Made by a program: the position numbers and the translations under genes | Shown here: positions 49,479 through 60,891 of the stretch, piece after piece | Layout: every line of letters starts with the position of its first letter | Position numbering within the stretch: position 1 is the first letter of the stretch | NCBI RefSeq assembly: GCF_030704535.1 | Contig: NC_081822.1 | Span: forward strand, 506,001-570,000 | Direction of reading: 5' to 3' | Origin: Vitis vinifera | Taxonomy: Eukaryota; Streptophyta; Magnoliopsida; Vitales; Vitaceae | DNA: 64,000 nt | The notes under the pieces: generated by a model | Database searches by the model: none | Told to the model about the DNA's origin: nothing | What the model saw: the letters and a program-made list of their open reading frames with translations, nothing else

Positions 49479-49695
49479 GGTTATGTTTGTTTTTTTGCTG
49501 AATAAAAAAAATCAAATATTTTAGTTTTTTCTATTCAACTAAAAATAACATATTTGCATTATCCAACATAGTTAAAATGTACTTGTTATCAATAAGCTCA
49601 ATTTAATTATATTAGATGATGACAACGAGTTACTTTTAATTGAATATAAAAAATCAAATATTTTAACTTTTTTTATTCAGCCAAAAAACATACGC
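49479..49695. mobile_element. Small AT-rich MITE
   Basis: The left end GGTTATGTTTGTTTTTTTGC then TGAATAAAAAAAATC, and the reverse complement of the right end GGCGTATGTTTTTTGGC then TGAATAAAAAAAGTT, form imperfect inverted repeats of about 35 bp around a 217-bp element. Both arms also carry AAATCAAATATTTTA. No clear target duplication. Confidence 0.6.
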
Positions 49696-50420
49696 CAACT
49701 AAGATTTATTCTTATCTTTAACGAATTTTCAAAAAATTGTTTTTAATCTAACTTTGCCGAATGTTGTTTTTAAAATTAAAAAACATTTTTATTTTTACGT
49801 TTTGCAAACATTTTCTACCCTGTAGTCTGTTGTAAACAATTGTCTATTAGTTTTGATCCAAGTGGATGCTTTTGATCCATGAAATATAAATAATTGTTTA
49901 AAATAATCATTTTTTGCCATCCACTTCACCTTTTTATTTTATTTTAATAAAAAAATGAAGCCACGTTTTGAAACTATTGACTTTAATATAAATCTAATAA
50001 TTTATATATATCCTATTTAAAAACTGCAGTTTTAATACATATTTAAAAATCATACTTTGAAATTGATATTTCTAATTTCTGTAGAAGCAGCGTTTTCATA
50101 CTGTAGTTTTAAATTAATTTAAAGAAAAATAAAATGAAAAATAATTATTTTGAATAATAATTTCAAAACATCTCTATAAATTATATTTTATTTATCAATT
50201 TAACATAAAATTCTATTAGTGATACAGGAATTGATGAATAATAATAATAATAATTTAAAATAAATAAATAAATAAATGAAGAAAAATGAAAACCAAAGTC
50301 AAATGCTTTCCAGACTGATAAGTTTCGGCTGGATGGGTCGGCTATCAGTTGCCTATCTGCCAGTTGAAAGCGCCAGTTGAATACTTTTTGTTTTGTTTTA
50401 TTTTTGGTTTTTTTTTTTTT

Positions 50421-50460
50421 AATTAATTAATTAATTATTATTATTATTATTATTATTATT
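50421..50460. repeat. TTAA/ATT simple repeat
   Basis: AATT tetranucleotides passing into an ATT trinucleotide run, preceded by a T tract. Confidence 0.9.
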
Positions 50461-51789
50461 TTGTTAAGACACCAACTAAGGAGTACTAATCATATTAAAA
50501 GTTTTATTCAATATGATTATAAATTACTTAAATATGATTTGGATATTGGAAAAACAAGTTTACATAAAATCTAAATGAAATTTAATTTAATTTAATTTTA
50601 AATATAATTTAATAATATTAAGTGTTAAACCATTTATTTTTTATTATTTTATTTTTATTAAGCATCAAGTATTAATAGGTAAGAGTTGTGTTGAAAATTG
50701 TTTTAAAAATATATTTTTTTTAATGTTTAGTAAAAAAGTTCAAATAAAAGTAAAATAAATCATTTAAAATAGAAAATATAAATTACATTTACTATTAAGT
50801 TAAAAAATAAAACAAATACCCCCTGATTACTTTGAAATTTCATTGAAAACCTTATATACTTGAGTTATTGGTTAACTTCATTTAGTTTTTTTTTATTGTT
50901 ATTAAAAGGGAAGTTTAATCAATCAAGTTCAAACTTCAAGGGAAATAAAGTGAACATCAATTGGGATTGTCAAAATTGATCAAAGAATTCATGACAGGAT
51001 GAAAGTCCTAAGTTTGAACCATGGGAATTTTGTACCGAATAAGAATTGGTATGGAAACCAATATCATAATTCAAGTCACGGAGACCATGTATATATTTTG
51101 AGAAATCCAAATGTCAAGAACAAGTTTCTTACCTTATTATCCCCAAAAAAACATTATATCATTGTGTATAATGTAAAAGTTTTTATATATTTTCAATTAT
51201 TTCTTAGAATTTTATTTTCCACAATACTTCACAAAAAAAAAAAAAAATCACTATATTTTTAAAACAACTTCTCAAAAAAAAAAAAAAAAAACTGTTTTCA
51301 ATAATAATAAAATAAAAGTTACTAAATACATTATTTTGAAGTTAAAAATCTGTTTTTAAAATAAGTTTTCAGCCCAAAGCCTTTCGGATTAGAATATCAG
51401 TTAATTAATTACTTTAAAACCTGCTTTTATATAGGATTTTGAATTGAAATTCTCAGGAAATAGAATCTGACTCATATTCTTTTTTTTTTTTCTTTTTTTT
51501 AAGAACAAAAAAGGGTATGAGATAATTATCCTAAAATTTTGCTCTCGGTTTAATATAAATTACTAAAAGGAAAAAAAAAATCAAAAGAAAAGAGAACTAT
51601 AAGATTTGAAGTGATCCAATCACCATAAAAAAACAAAAGTTAGGCAAAGCTGCAAAACTTAACAACTCTTCCATTTCACTCTATGTATCAATGTGACAGT
51701 TCCTTTGTAAAAGAAAAAGTTGGGAAAAGAGAATAATAAAATAAATTAAAATACAAAACACCAAGAGAAAAAAAAAATGGGGACAATTC

Positions 51790-52290
51790 CTAGAAGAAGT
51801 TGAAGTTGTTGAATCTCAAGCTTCCATAACTGGCATAACTGGCACTGGCATAAGCAGTGAGCAGCTCATTCTGGGCAGACCAGAAGTCCACTTTTAACCC
51901 ACCTCTCTTCACTGCTTTCAGTATCTTGTTTCTATGTGCATACCCTGTCACCACCACCTTCTGGGAATTGGCATCCACTTCCACCTTCTCTATTCCTGTA
52001 AATACCACCATCAGTACCCATCATCAAAAACCAGACAAATTTGATGAATTTCGTGGGAAAATCCATATTCATTCTCTAAAAAGGGAAAAGAGACAGTACC
52101 TTTTAATTTTGACAGACATTTCCTGAGTCTTTTCTCATGTATGCCCACCATCTCCACCTTCAATTCAACAGTCTGCAACATAACATTCCATCAGTAATCA
52201 TGGGAAATGGTAGCTAGAAAAAAAAAAAAACTTATAAAATAGAGACATTGTTGAATCATGAAATGATGAATTATATGCGGGTACCTCCAT
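51790..52290 (-). CDS. HMA-fold (HIPP-related) small protein lacking CxxC
   Basis: Three coding exons on the minus strand: 52290-52285 (only ATGGAG), 52172-52100 and 51995-51790 (285 nt, 94 aa). The fold signature of a heavy-metal-associated domain is clear: a first strand TVELKVEMVGIHEKRLRKCL, then GIEKVEVDANSQKVVVTG, then KILKAVKRGGLKVDFW. In the family the first loop is M-x-C-x-x-C; here it is MVGIHEK, so both metal-binding cysteines are missing. The C-terminus ends NNFNFF, not an isoprenylation CaaX box. It therefore probably uses the fold for protein contact rather than metal transfer; this is inference. Splice sites are all GT-AG. Alternative starts cannot be excluded because the first coding exon is so short. 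Confidence 0.82.
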
Positions 52291-54337
52291 GATTGAAGCA
52301 GCCAAGTGAAGAAGAGGTCAAAGAAAGTGGGAGAAAGAGAATGATGGAGAAGAAATGGAATGTGGGGGGAGGGAGATGAGACGAGAAAGAAGAATGAATG
52401 ATGATGAGGATGAGGATGAGAAGAATGTCAGGAAGATATATAGCAGAGGAGAGGAGACACGAGGAAAAAGATGGAATAAACAGTAAAGTGGGGGGAACTC
52501 TTGTCTGGGATGTGGTTGAAAGACAAAAAAAACGAGGCCAAATCAGCAGCCTGCCTTTGATTTTTGGCTCTGCTTTTTCCAAAGAAACATGAAAAACCAG
52601 AAACCAAAGAAAGAAGAAAAACGGTTATATCGAGAGAAGGGAAGGGAGAGTGAGTAGTGAGCTCAAGCTTCAAGGCTCTCTCTCCGTCTGCGCAAAGCAA
52701 TGTGAGTCTCAAGCATTTTGAAATGATTGGGTTTGACGGGTCCAACTTAGCTTTTCTATCGATATCCCTCAGAAAACAGTTCCGACATTGGAAAAGTTAA
52801 AGAGAATGTATAAACTTCCACACACGCAACGATAAATAAACTGCACAACAAGTTTGGTATTTCTTTTTGGATTTTTGTTATGCATCTTATTTCCGAATTC
52901 CGATCCTAGTCATAGTCATATTCTTTCTAAAATGCAAGGATAATACTTATTCTAATGTTTCGGAATTCTAGGAATAGGAATGTAATTTCTAGCCTAAAAT
53001 CAGCGATCTTGAAGTACGAGAGGCGGGGGAGAGACGAGAGACGAGAGATGAGAGAATGGAGCCCAGGAAGATACGAGAGGAGATGCTTGGGATCAGGGAG
53101 AGGAGGGGAGGAATGAAGGACTTGCTTTTGAATCTGGCATGGATCTCGAATTTTCACACTACATTTCTCGATTACCACGTTGTTGCACCAGATTTTGGTC
53201 ATCCCCTTCACTTTTTGAGTCCCCCAACCGTTCTCATCCTACATGGGGGTAGTTTTTAAGGATTTCTTGGTTTGACCCATTTTGAAAATATGATAATTTT
53301 TTAAAATTACGTTTGCTTTAAATTTGAAGAAAAATAGGAGGGAAAATAAAAAATTGATTTAAAATTAATAAATTATTTATATATATTTCTTTAAACTCAT
53401 TTAATATCTTTTTCTTTATTATATAAAAATTAAATAATTTTAAAATTTTATAAATTTTTATTTAATTCTAATTATATTTGATTTTTATTAGTATTTTACA
53501 ATAAAATCAAATATAAAAAATATTTTTTTAGCAATCAAACATAATATTAAAGTATTTTTAATTGATTTTTGGAATTTGTTTTTAAAAAACATTAGTTAAT
53601 CAAATCTTTTTAATGTATTCAATGATATTTTTTAAAACCAATATTTTAGAATGGTTGTTTAAAATAGTTTTTAAATATTTTTGGAACAAAATTTTTTATT
53701 GAGAATTTAAATATAAAAAAATATTTATTTGTTTTCAATGAAAATAATATACTCTATCTAAGATAAAAGTATATAAAATATTCTCTATATTTTTAATTAA
53801 ATTTAATTTCACTTAATTTAAATTAAATATACATAATCATTATTAATTTAAAATTTTATTAATTACTTCACTTACCTTTTTTATTCTTTATTTTCATATA
53901 CATCCTTTTTTTTTTCCCTTTAATTCAAAATATGAGAATTATTTAATAAATTTTAAACTCGTTGTAGCCAGGTGTATACGACTTAATCTAAATATTTGGT
54001 TAATTATAAATCCTTTTGTAATCTACGTAGCTACGTGTCTTCTTTTGAGACCAGTGCATGTAAAGTGACTCAACTCCCCTGAAGGATTACTTGGGAATAT
54101 GGGCTTGATAAAGTATATCTATAATTAAAGCTAATGAAAGAGAAATGACCATCTTTTTTTACAACTACAAATTCTTATAAAATTTATCAAACATGTTTTG
54201 AAAAAAATATATTTATTTATTTTATTCTAAATAACAAAAATTATTTTCAACAACATTTTTCAAATTGTAACAATAAAAAATTTAATTATTTATCATATTT
54301 GACTAATGATGTGTTTGACAGAATTTTTATTTAAAGT
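52291..54337. other. Intergenic DNA upstream of the HMA-like gene
   Basis: 52291-52700 is purine-rich and is the probable promoter/5'UTR of the HMA-like gene. About 53020-53110 is a GA-rich patch with repeated GAGACGAGA. 53306-53544 may be a MITE. The remainder is AT-rich. No supported gene. Confidence 0.6.
53306..53544. mobile_element. Possible AT-rich MITE
   Basis: Begins ATTACGTTTGCTTT and ends AGCAATCAAACATAAT, whose reverse complement ATTATGTTTGATTGCT matches most of the first 13 bases. The interior (tttaatt, atttgattttta, aaatcaaatataaaaaatatt) resembles patches at about 1440-1620 and 2050-2215. Boundaries are approximate. Confidence 0.4.
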
Positions 54338-54342
54338 ATTTT

Positions 54343-55252
54343 TGTTATAAAACAAAATTCTTTTTACAGTTTATACTCTAAACAAACATTAAATAAGCAT
54401 GTAAATAAATAAACGAAATTACAGAACTCACTGTGAATCCGAGCCCAGTGACAACACTGTTTCCTTAAGACAATTTTATTCCCTCTCTGGTGCTCAAAGG
54501 TAGTGAATAAATGTCTCCCAAGATAGAACGGATTTCCAGTTCCACAGAAGCAGCACTTCAATCTGTAGAACACCACGAACACAACTTGTGTTTTGCACTC
54601 GAACCGAAACGAAAAACCAACAAAGGATGGATGCAAAGAAGAGAAAAATAAAATGCAGGAGATGTTTTTTTGATGTCGGGGTAGAAAGTTTATTTTTATA
54701 GGCTTCAGGCTTTCTGGTGTCTAAACAGAATAGTCGCGTCCTTAATTATGAAAAGCCAGTTACAAAACGGGTTGGGTCTAACCCAGAAACTTTGAATGAT
54801 TTTTGCCCCAAAAGATTATATAAGCCCAAGCCCAAGCCCAGGTCCGGGTCGGGGCGGGCGGGCGCGCGCGTGTGGGTTTAACCCACAAGCCTACACCCAT
54901 GTAGGTTCTCCCCCCTTTACAAACTTGGGGTGCCCCTTGGGGCCCTTCCCATAGTGGAAAAAATCAATATATAAACTCTTCACATTCTACTCACACTTTC
55001 TATGTGGGACAAAGTGTTTATGGTAAGTTTATACCAAGTTTCCTCAAATATACCATTTGAAGTGGGTGACTTTGGAGTCAATTTTCTCATTCAATACTTA
55101 ATGGATTTGAACAAATAAATATACCACGTTACACTCCTCACGGAGGAGAATGCGTTGGTGCGTGGTCCCGACATTTTCGGAGTGTGGGTCACACTTTTAA
55201 TTAAGCCCCAAGTTGCTCAATTATTTTTTTTTTTTCAAACTCATTTCCAACA
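54343..55252 (-). repeat. 3' LTR of the Copia element
   Basis: 910 bp, TG...CA. Compared with the other LTR it has a longer GC block (gggcgggcgggcgcgcgcg near 54850) and an extra copy of the CCCAAG repeat, and lacks a 4-base AAGA insertion. Confidence 0.96.
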
Positions 55253-55262
55253 ATCCCCCACA
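55253..55262 (-). other. Polypurine tract
   Basis: On the element's sense strand GTGGGGGAT immediately precedes the 3' LTR (TGTTGG). This is the expected place and composition of the plus-strand primer in Copia elements. Confidence 0.85.
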
Positions 55263-55847
55263 TGAATGTAAAATTGGCTTTACAATATGCAAAAATGAAT
55301 ATGCAGACACTAGTTCGAGTACAAATGAAAAGTTACTGCTTCAGACTAAGTGACCATTGGTCTTGAACTTGTCCTAGTGAAGACTATCGGATTTACTTGG
55401 CCAGTCAATAGACGTTGTCTTTGAATTGCCAGCCGTTGGTGTAAACCAAGACAATAGAATCACGCAGTATTATTTCTAACACAGTTGGTTCTCACGTTTG
55501 TGTTCGTTTTGGCCTTGAACACCTCTTGGTTCCGTGAGTATGTTAGAGAATTTAGCCTTTCATCATTCTCATAGAAGTGGCCCCCTTCTTACTCACGTAG
55601 GTGATTTCTATTAAGAATATCCTGCAATATCCCACTTATGACACAATTTCATAAGCTATAGAAATCATTAAAGACGTATCTTATCCTGATTCTCGCGGCA
55701 GATATGCACTGTCTCATCATAGGAATGGTTAGGAGTAAGTATCTCCGCAGTGCGTTCTGAGTTCTACATAGTTCGGTTTGCCCTTTGAACCTAGATCTTG
55801 GGATCTCCAGTCAGCTAGGTTGGGTTGCCACTATGATGACCCTTGGT

Positions 55848-58800
55848 TTATTTCATAGGCTTTAGACCCATTCCCTTTGATGAACTTTCTACTTGCTCTC
55901 TAGTTAAACCTTTTGTAAGCGGATCCGCAATATTATCTTTTGACCTTACGTAGTCAATTGAGATAATTCCATTTGAGAGCAATTGCCTAATGGTATTATG
56001 TCGACGTCGTATGTGACGTGACTTACCGTTATAGTTATGACTCTGTGCTCTTCCAATTGCTGATTGGCTATCACAATGGATGCAAATAGCAGGCACAGGT
56101 TTTGACCAATTTGGAATATCCTCTAAGAAATTTCGTAGCCATTCAGCTTCTTCTCCAGCTTTATCTATTGCAATGAATTCTGATTCCATTGTAGATCGAG
56201 CTATACAAGTTTGTTTTGAGGATTTCCAAGACACGGCTGCACCTCCAAGTGTAAACACATATCCACTTGTGGATTTTGAGTCTTTTGAGTCAGATATCCA
56301 ATTAGCATCGCTGTATCCTTCAAGTACAGCTGGATATCTTGTGAAATGCAGTCCATAATTTTGAGTATATTTAAGGTATCCCAAAACTTGTATTATTGAC
56401 TTCCAATGATTTTCTTCGGGATTACTCATAAATCGACTTAGCTTACTAACGGAGTATGCTATATCAGGTCGAGTGCAGTTCATCACATACATTAGACTGC
56501 CAATTATACGAGAATATTCTAATTGAGATTTTCCTATGCCAGTATTCTTAAAAAGATGAAGATTTACATCCACAGGTGTCTTCTTTGGTCTTATATCGTA
56601 CTTCTTGAATTTCTCAAGTATTTTCTCAATGTAATGAGATTGAGAAAGTATAAGACCATCAGAAGTTTTTGAGACCTTAATTCCCAAAATTATATCTGCC
56701 ACACCTAGATCTTTCATATCAAATCTACTGGATAGCATTTGTTTAGTCATTTTTATCACATTGGTATCACTACCAATAATTAACATGTCATCAACATATA
56801 GACATACAATGACATATCCTTTTTGAGTGTTTTTGACATAAACGCATTTATCACATTCATTAATTTTGAATCCATTTGATATCATTGCATTGTCAAATTT
56901 CTCATGCCATTGTTTAGGTGCTTGCTTTAATCCATATAAGGATTTAACAAACTTACACACTTTCCCCTCTTGTCCAGGAGCTATAAACCCTTCAGGTTGA
57001 TCCATATATATTTCTTCATCTAATTCACCGTTCAAAAATGCCGTTTTAACATCCATTTGATGTATTTCAAGATTGTTTATTGCTGCTATAGAAATTAACA
57101 TACGAATAGAAGTTATTCGGCTAACTGGTGAATAAGTGTCAAAATAATCCAATCCTTCCCTTTGCTTGTACCCTTTGGCAACAAGTCTTGCTTTGTATTT
57201 ATCAATTGAACCATTTGCCTTCATTTTCTTTTTGAAAATCCACTTACATCCCAATGTTTTGGTACCTGGTGGAAGATCCACTAGTTCCCAAGTATGGTTT
57301 TGCAGAATAGATTCAATTTCACTATTAATTGCTTCTTTCCAATATGAAGCTTCAGGAGAGGACATAGCTTCTTTGAACGTTTGAGGATCATTTTCTAACA
57401 AATATGTTAGAAAATCTGGGCCAAACGAAGTTGACTTTCTTGCCCTTTTTCCACGTCTAAGATCTTTGTCAACTTGTTTTTCTTTTGATTCTTGATTTAC
57501 TTCTAATTGATTATTACCAAAAGTAATATCATGAGTCCTCTTTTGTGTACTTGTTTCAGATGGCTTGTTATATGGAAAAATAGTTTCAAAGAATGCAGCA
57601 TTTCTTGATTCTATAATTGTATTAACATGCACATCAGGAATCTCGGACTTATAAACAAGAAAACGATATGCACTACTATTATTAGCGTAACCAATGAATA
57701 TACAATCAATGGTTTTAGGTCCTATTTTAACCTTTTTAGGTTTATGAACCTCCACCTTTGCCAAACACCCCCACACTTTTAGATATTTATAGCAAGGCTT
57801 GTGACCTTTCCATAATTCATAAGGTGTTTTAAGTGTTTTCTTATGAGGCATTTTGTTAAGAATATAATTGGCGGAAAGCAAAGCTTCCCCCCACAAATTC
57901 TGGGGTAAACCAGAACTTAACAACATAGCATTCATCATTTCTTTCAATGTTCTATTTTTGCGTTCAGCAATCCCATTAGATTGAGGAGAATATGGAGCGG
58001 TAGTTTGGTGAATGATTCCATGTTCTAAACAGAACTCCTCGAAAGGGGATTCATATTCACCACCTCTATCACTTCTTATTGCCTTAATCTTTTTGCTAAG
58101 TTGATTCTCAACTTCAATTTTATAATGTTTAAACATTTCAATTGCCTCATCTTTGCTTTTTAGCAAATATACATAACAGTATCTAGTGCAATCATCGATA
58201 AAAGTAATAAAATACTTTTTCCCACCTCTCGTTTGCACAAACTTTAAATCACAAATATCACTGTGAATTAAGTCTAGAGGTTCAGTACTTCTTTCAACTG
58301 AATGAAAAGGTACTTTTGTTAATTTAGATTCTACACAAGTTTCACATTTATGATTAGGATCAATATTAAATTTAGGTAGATAATCTAAGTGAATTAATCT
58401 ACGTAGAGTATTATAATTAACATGTCCTAATCTACCATGCCAAATATTAGAAGACTCAAGCAAGTAAGCAGAAGAATCAATCTTATTATTATTAATAGAC
58501 TTAGGAACAACAGTCATTACATTCATCTTAAAGAGTCCATCACTAAGATAACCCTTTCCTACAAACATCTCGTTCTTTGTAAGTACAAACTTATCAGACA
58601 CAAACACTAATTTGAAACCATTTTTGCTAAGCAAAGATCCAGAAACCAAGTTCTTGCGAATGTCTGGCACATGAAGCACATCATTTAAAGTGAGTTCTTT
58701 GCCAGAAGTCATTTTCAGAATCACCTTCCCACGGCCTTCAACTTTGGAACTAGAAGAGTTACCCATGAATAATTCTTCATTTTGCTCCACGAGTTTGTAA

Positions 58801-59780
58801 GTTGAAAACATCCACTTGTTGGAACATATGTGACGAGTAGCCCCAGTGTCCACCCACCATTCCTTGGTGTTTCCTACAATATTGCATTCGGATATAACAG
58901 CGGAAAGATTCATCTCGGAGACATCATTTGAAATTTTATCAAATTCTGTCACATTAGCTTGGGGTTTCTTTTCCTTCTTTGGCTTACGACAATCATTAGA
59001 CTTGTGACCAGTTTTGCCACAATTATAACATTTGCCTTTGAATTTCTTTGCCGCATTTGATCCTTGATTCTGATTTTGATCACCATGCTTTCGTTTCTTG
59101 TTAGTTTTTGGTCCTTGTTCAATAACATTGGCTTTAGCCTCCATTGAATTATTTCCCTTCTTTTCAGATTTTCGGTTGTCCTCCTCAATCCTTAGCCTCA
59201 CAATTAATTCTTCAAGATTCATCTCTTTGCGTTTGTGCTTGAGATAATTCTTGAAGTCCTTCCATAGTGGTGGTAATTTCTCAATCACAGCAGCCACTTG
59301 AAATGAGTCACTAAGACTCATTCCTTCAGAATGGATTTCATGAAGAATTACTTGCAGTTCTTGAACTTGACTTATAACTGTTTTGGAATCGATCATTTTG
59401 AAATCAAGAAATTTGCCGACTATGAATTTCTTCATGCCAGCATCCTCGGTTTTGTATTTCTTGTCAAGTGAATCCCATAGTTCCTTTGCTGTCTTGAGTG
59501 AACAATACACATTGTAAAGTGTATTGTCTAAGCCATTAAGCACATAATTTCTGCATAAGAAATCAGAATGCTTCCATGCATCCACGGCAGCAACCTTTTC
59601 CTTGTTGGTTTCTCCTTCTGTAAGTATGGGACATTCTTCATGAAGGAACCTTGCCAAGTTCAATGTGGTGAGGTAGAAGAGCATCTTTTGTTGCCAACGT
59701 TTGAACTCATTCCCATTGAATTTCTCTGGTTTTTCTCCATGAGTCAAATTCATTGTAGGAACATTGCTTGAAGATGCCAT
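55848..59780 (-). CDS. Copia gag-pol polyprotein
   Basis: 1,310 aa in one uninterrupted frame starting [10 protein letters not shown]. Gag (UBN2-like) occupies about residues 1-250 and ends in the zinc knuckle [14 protein letters not shown] (251-264). The protease active site is DTGA (311-314). Integrase has the HHCC zinc site (H448, H453, C479, C482) and the D508, D571, E606 triad with the standard 35-residue D-E spacing, followed by the GKxxP-like linker region. Reverse transcriptase (about 830-1070) contains YVDD (995-998); RNase H follows, with YSDANW and the E of STMESEF near 1145-1200. All catalytic residues I can check are present. Products would assemble virus-like particles, copy the RNA and integrate the cDNA. 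Open frames on the opposite strand are shadows. Confidence 0.97.
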   Translation of the reverse strand: MASSSNVPTMNLTHGEKPEKFNGNEFKRWQQKMLFYLTTLNLARFLHEECPILTEGETNKEKVAAVDAWKHSDFLCRNYVLNGLDNTLYNVYCSLKTAKELWDSLDKKYKTEDAGMKKFIVGKFLDFKMIDSKTVISQVQELQVILHEIHSEGMSLSDSFQVAAVIEKLPPLWKDFKNYLKHKRKEMNLEELIVRLRIEEDNRKSEKKGNNSMEAKANVIEQGPKTNKKRKHGDQNQNQGSNAAKKFKGKCYNCGKTGHKSNDCRKPKKEKKPQANVTEFDKISNDVSEMNLSAVISECNIVGNTKEWWVDTGATRHICSNKWMFSTYKLVEQNEELFMGNSSSSKVEGRGKVILKMTSGKELTLNDVLHVPDIRKNLVSGSLLSKNGFKLVFVSDKFVLTKNEMFVGKGYLSDGLFKMNVMTVVPKSINNNKIDSSAYLLESSNIWHGRLGHVNYNTLRRLIHLDYLPKFNIDPNHKCETCVESKLTKVPFHSVERSTEPLDLIHSDICDLKFVQTRGGKKYFITFIDDCTRYCYVYLLKSKDEAIEMFKHYKIEVENQLSKKIKAIRSDRGGEYESPFEEFCLEHGIIHQTTAPYSPQSNGIAERKNRTLKEMMNAMLLSSGLPQNLWGEALLSANYILNKMPHKKTLKTPYELWKGHKPCYKYLKVWGCLAKVEVHKPKKVKIGPKTIDCIFIGYANNSSAYRFLVYKSEIPDVHVNTIIESRNAAFFETIFPYNKPSETSTQKRTHDITFGNNQLEVNQESKEKQVDKDLRRGKRARKSTSFGPDFLTYLLENDPQTFKEAMSSPEASYWKEAINSEIESILQNHTWELVDLPPGTKTLGCKWIFKKKMKANGSIDKYKARLVAKGYKQREGLDYFDTYSPVSRITSIRMLISIAAINNLEIHQMDVKTAFLNGELDEEIYMDQPEGFIAPGQEGKVCKFVKSLYGLKQAPKQWHEKFDNAMISNGFKINECDKCVYVKNTQKGYVIVCLYVDDMLIIGSDTNVIKMTKQMLSSRFDMKDLGVADIILGIKVSKTSDGLILSQSHYIEKILEKFKKYDIRPKKTPVDVNLHLFKNTGIGKSQLEYSRIIGSLMYVMNCTRPDIAYSVSKLSRFMSNPEENHWKSIIQVLGYLKYTQNYGLHFTRYPAVLEGYSDANWISDSKDSKSTSGYVFTLGGAAVSWKSSKQTCIARSTMESEFIAIDKAGEEAEWLRNFLEDIPNWSKPVPAICIHCDSQSAIGRAQSHNYNGKSRHIRRRHNTIRQLLSNGIISIDYVRSKDNIADPLTKGLTREQVESSSKGMGLKPMK

Positions 59781-59956
59781 TTGATTTCTGTTACAAAAAC
59801 AGAAATGCAGAAAATTCAGAATACAAAATTCTGATTAAAGAAAAAATAATAATAAATGAATAGAATATCTAAGTTTCTAAATGCAGAAACACAATCTGAT
59901 TTGAAACTTAAGAATATACTATTTACTGAAGTATAAACTACAAAAGGTTTTTATAT

Positions 59957-59975
59957 AATAAAATTGTCTTAAGAT
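59957..59975 (-). other. Primer-binding-site position with LTR self-complementarity
   Basis: On the sense strand the 5' LTR ends ...TATAACA, then AT, then CTTAAGACAATTTTATT (59973-59957). No TGG start (complement of a tRNA CCA end) and no TGGTATCAGAGC is present anywhere between the LTR and the polyprotein. The 17 bases are instead perfectly complementary to AATAAAATTGTCTTAAG at 60113-60097 inside the LTR. Confidence 0.8.
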
Positions 59976-60886
59976 TGTTATAAAACAAAATTCTTTTTAC
60001 AGTTTATACTCTAAACAAACATTAAATAAGCATGCAAATAAATAAACGAAATTACAGAACTCACTGTGAATCCGAGCCCAGTGACAACACTGTTTCCTTA
60101 AGACAATTTTATTCCCTCTCTAGTGCTCAAAGGTAGTGAATAAATGTCTCCCAAGATAGAACGGATTTCCAGTTCCACAGAAGCAGCACTTCAATCTGTA
60201 GAACACCACGAACACAACTTGTGGTTTGCACTCGAACCGAAACGAAAAACCGACAAAGGATGGATGCAAAGAAAGAAGAGAAAAATAAAATGCAGGAGAT
60301 GTTTTTTTGATGCCGGGGTAGAAAGTTTATTTTTATAAGCTTCAGGCTTTCTGGTGTCTAAACAGAATAGTCGCGTCCTTAATTATGAAAAGCCAGTTAC
60401 AAAACGGGTTGGGTCTAACCCAGAAACTTTGAATGATTTTTGCCCCAAAAGATTATATATACAGTAAGCCCAAGCCCAGGTCCGGGTCGGGGCGGGCGCG
60501 CGCGTGTGGGTTTAACCCACAAGCCTACACCCATGTAGGTCCTCCTCCCTTTACCAACTTGGGGTGCCCCTTGGGGCCCTTCCCATGGTGGAAAAAATCA
60601 ATATATAAACTCTTCACATTCTACTCACACTTTCTATGTGGGACAAAGTGTTTATGGTAAGTTTATACCAAGTTTCCTCAAATATACCATTTGAAGTGGG
60701 TGACTTTGAAGTCAATTTTCTCATTCAATACTTAATGGATTTGAACAAATAAATATACCACGTCACACTCCTCGCGGAGGAGAATGCGTTGGTGCGTGGT
60801 CCCGACATTTTCGGAGTGTGGGTCACACTTTTAATTAAGCCCCAAGTTGCTCAATTATTATTTTTTTTTCAAACTCATTTCCAACA
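59976..60886 (-). repeat. 5' LTR of the Copia element
   Basis: 911 bp. On the sense strand a TATA-like CTTATAAAAATAAA lies at about 60342-60329, so transcription probably starts near 60300 and R plus U5 would span roughly the last 320 bases. A GC-rich block (cccaggtccgggtcggggcg, near 60475-60495) lies upstream of it. Confidence 0.96.
60328..60342 (-). promoter_or_regulatory. TATA-like box in the 5' LTR
   Basis: Sense-strand GCTTATAAAAATAAA, the only good TATA match in a suitable part of the LTR. The other LTR has GCCTATAAAAATAAA. Inferred from sequence alone. Confidence 0.5.
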
Positions 60887-60891
60887 ATTTT

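Larger units (their letters stand above)
49061..51789. other. AT-rich intergenic DNA with a MITE
   Basis: The first about 200 bases are the less AT-rich promoter/5'UTR of the SDR42E-like gene. The rest is AT-rich with a MITE (49479-49695), an AATT/ATT run (50421-50460) and several long A/T tracts (51238, 51277, 51480). An open frame at 50999-51262 shows no recognisable motif. No gene supported. Confidence 0.65.
54343..60886 (-). mobile_element. Complete Ty1/Copia LTR retrotransposon
   Basis: A 6,544-bp element on the minus strand with LTRs at 54343-55252 (3') and 59976-60886 (5'), each starting TG and ending CA on the plus strand. It is flanked by a 5-bp target duplication ATTTT (54338-54342 and 60887-60891). 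By eye the LTRs differ at roughly fifteen substitutions plus a few small indels over 910 bp, so the insertion is recent on an evolutionary scale. The single polyprotein frame is open from 59780 to 55848. Order gag-protease-integrase-RT-RNase H identifies Copia rather than Gypsy. A polypurine tract precedes the 3' LTR; the canonical initiator-Met-tRNA primer site is absent. It has the structure of an element that could still be mobile, which the sequence cannot prove. Confidence 0.97.

Noticed and set aside
53056-53259. Small frame in the GA-rich patch
   Set aside because: Arg/Glu-rich translation of GA repeats without family similarity or promoter context.
60144-60660. Open frames in the LTRs (also repeated near 54500-54900)
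   Set aside because: They occur in both LTRs as chance frames antisense to the element, with no domain.
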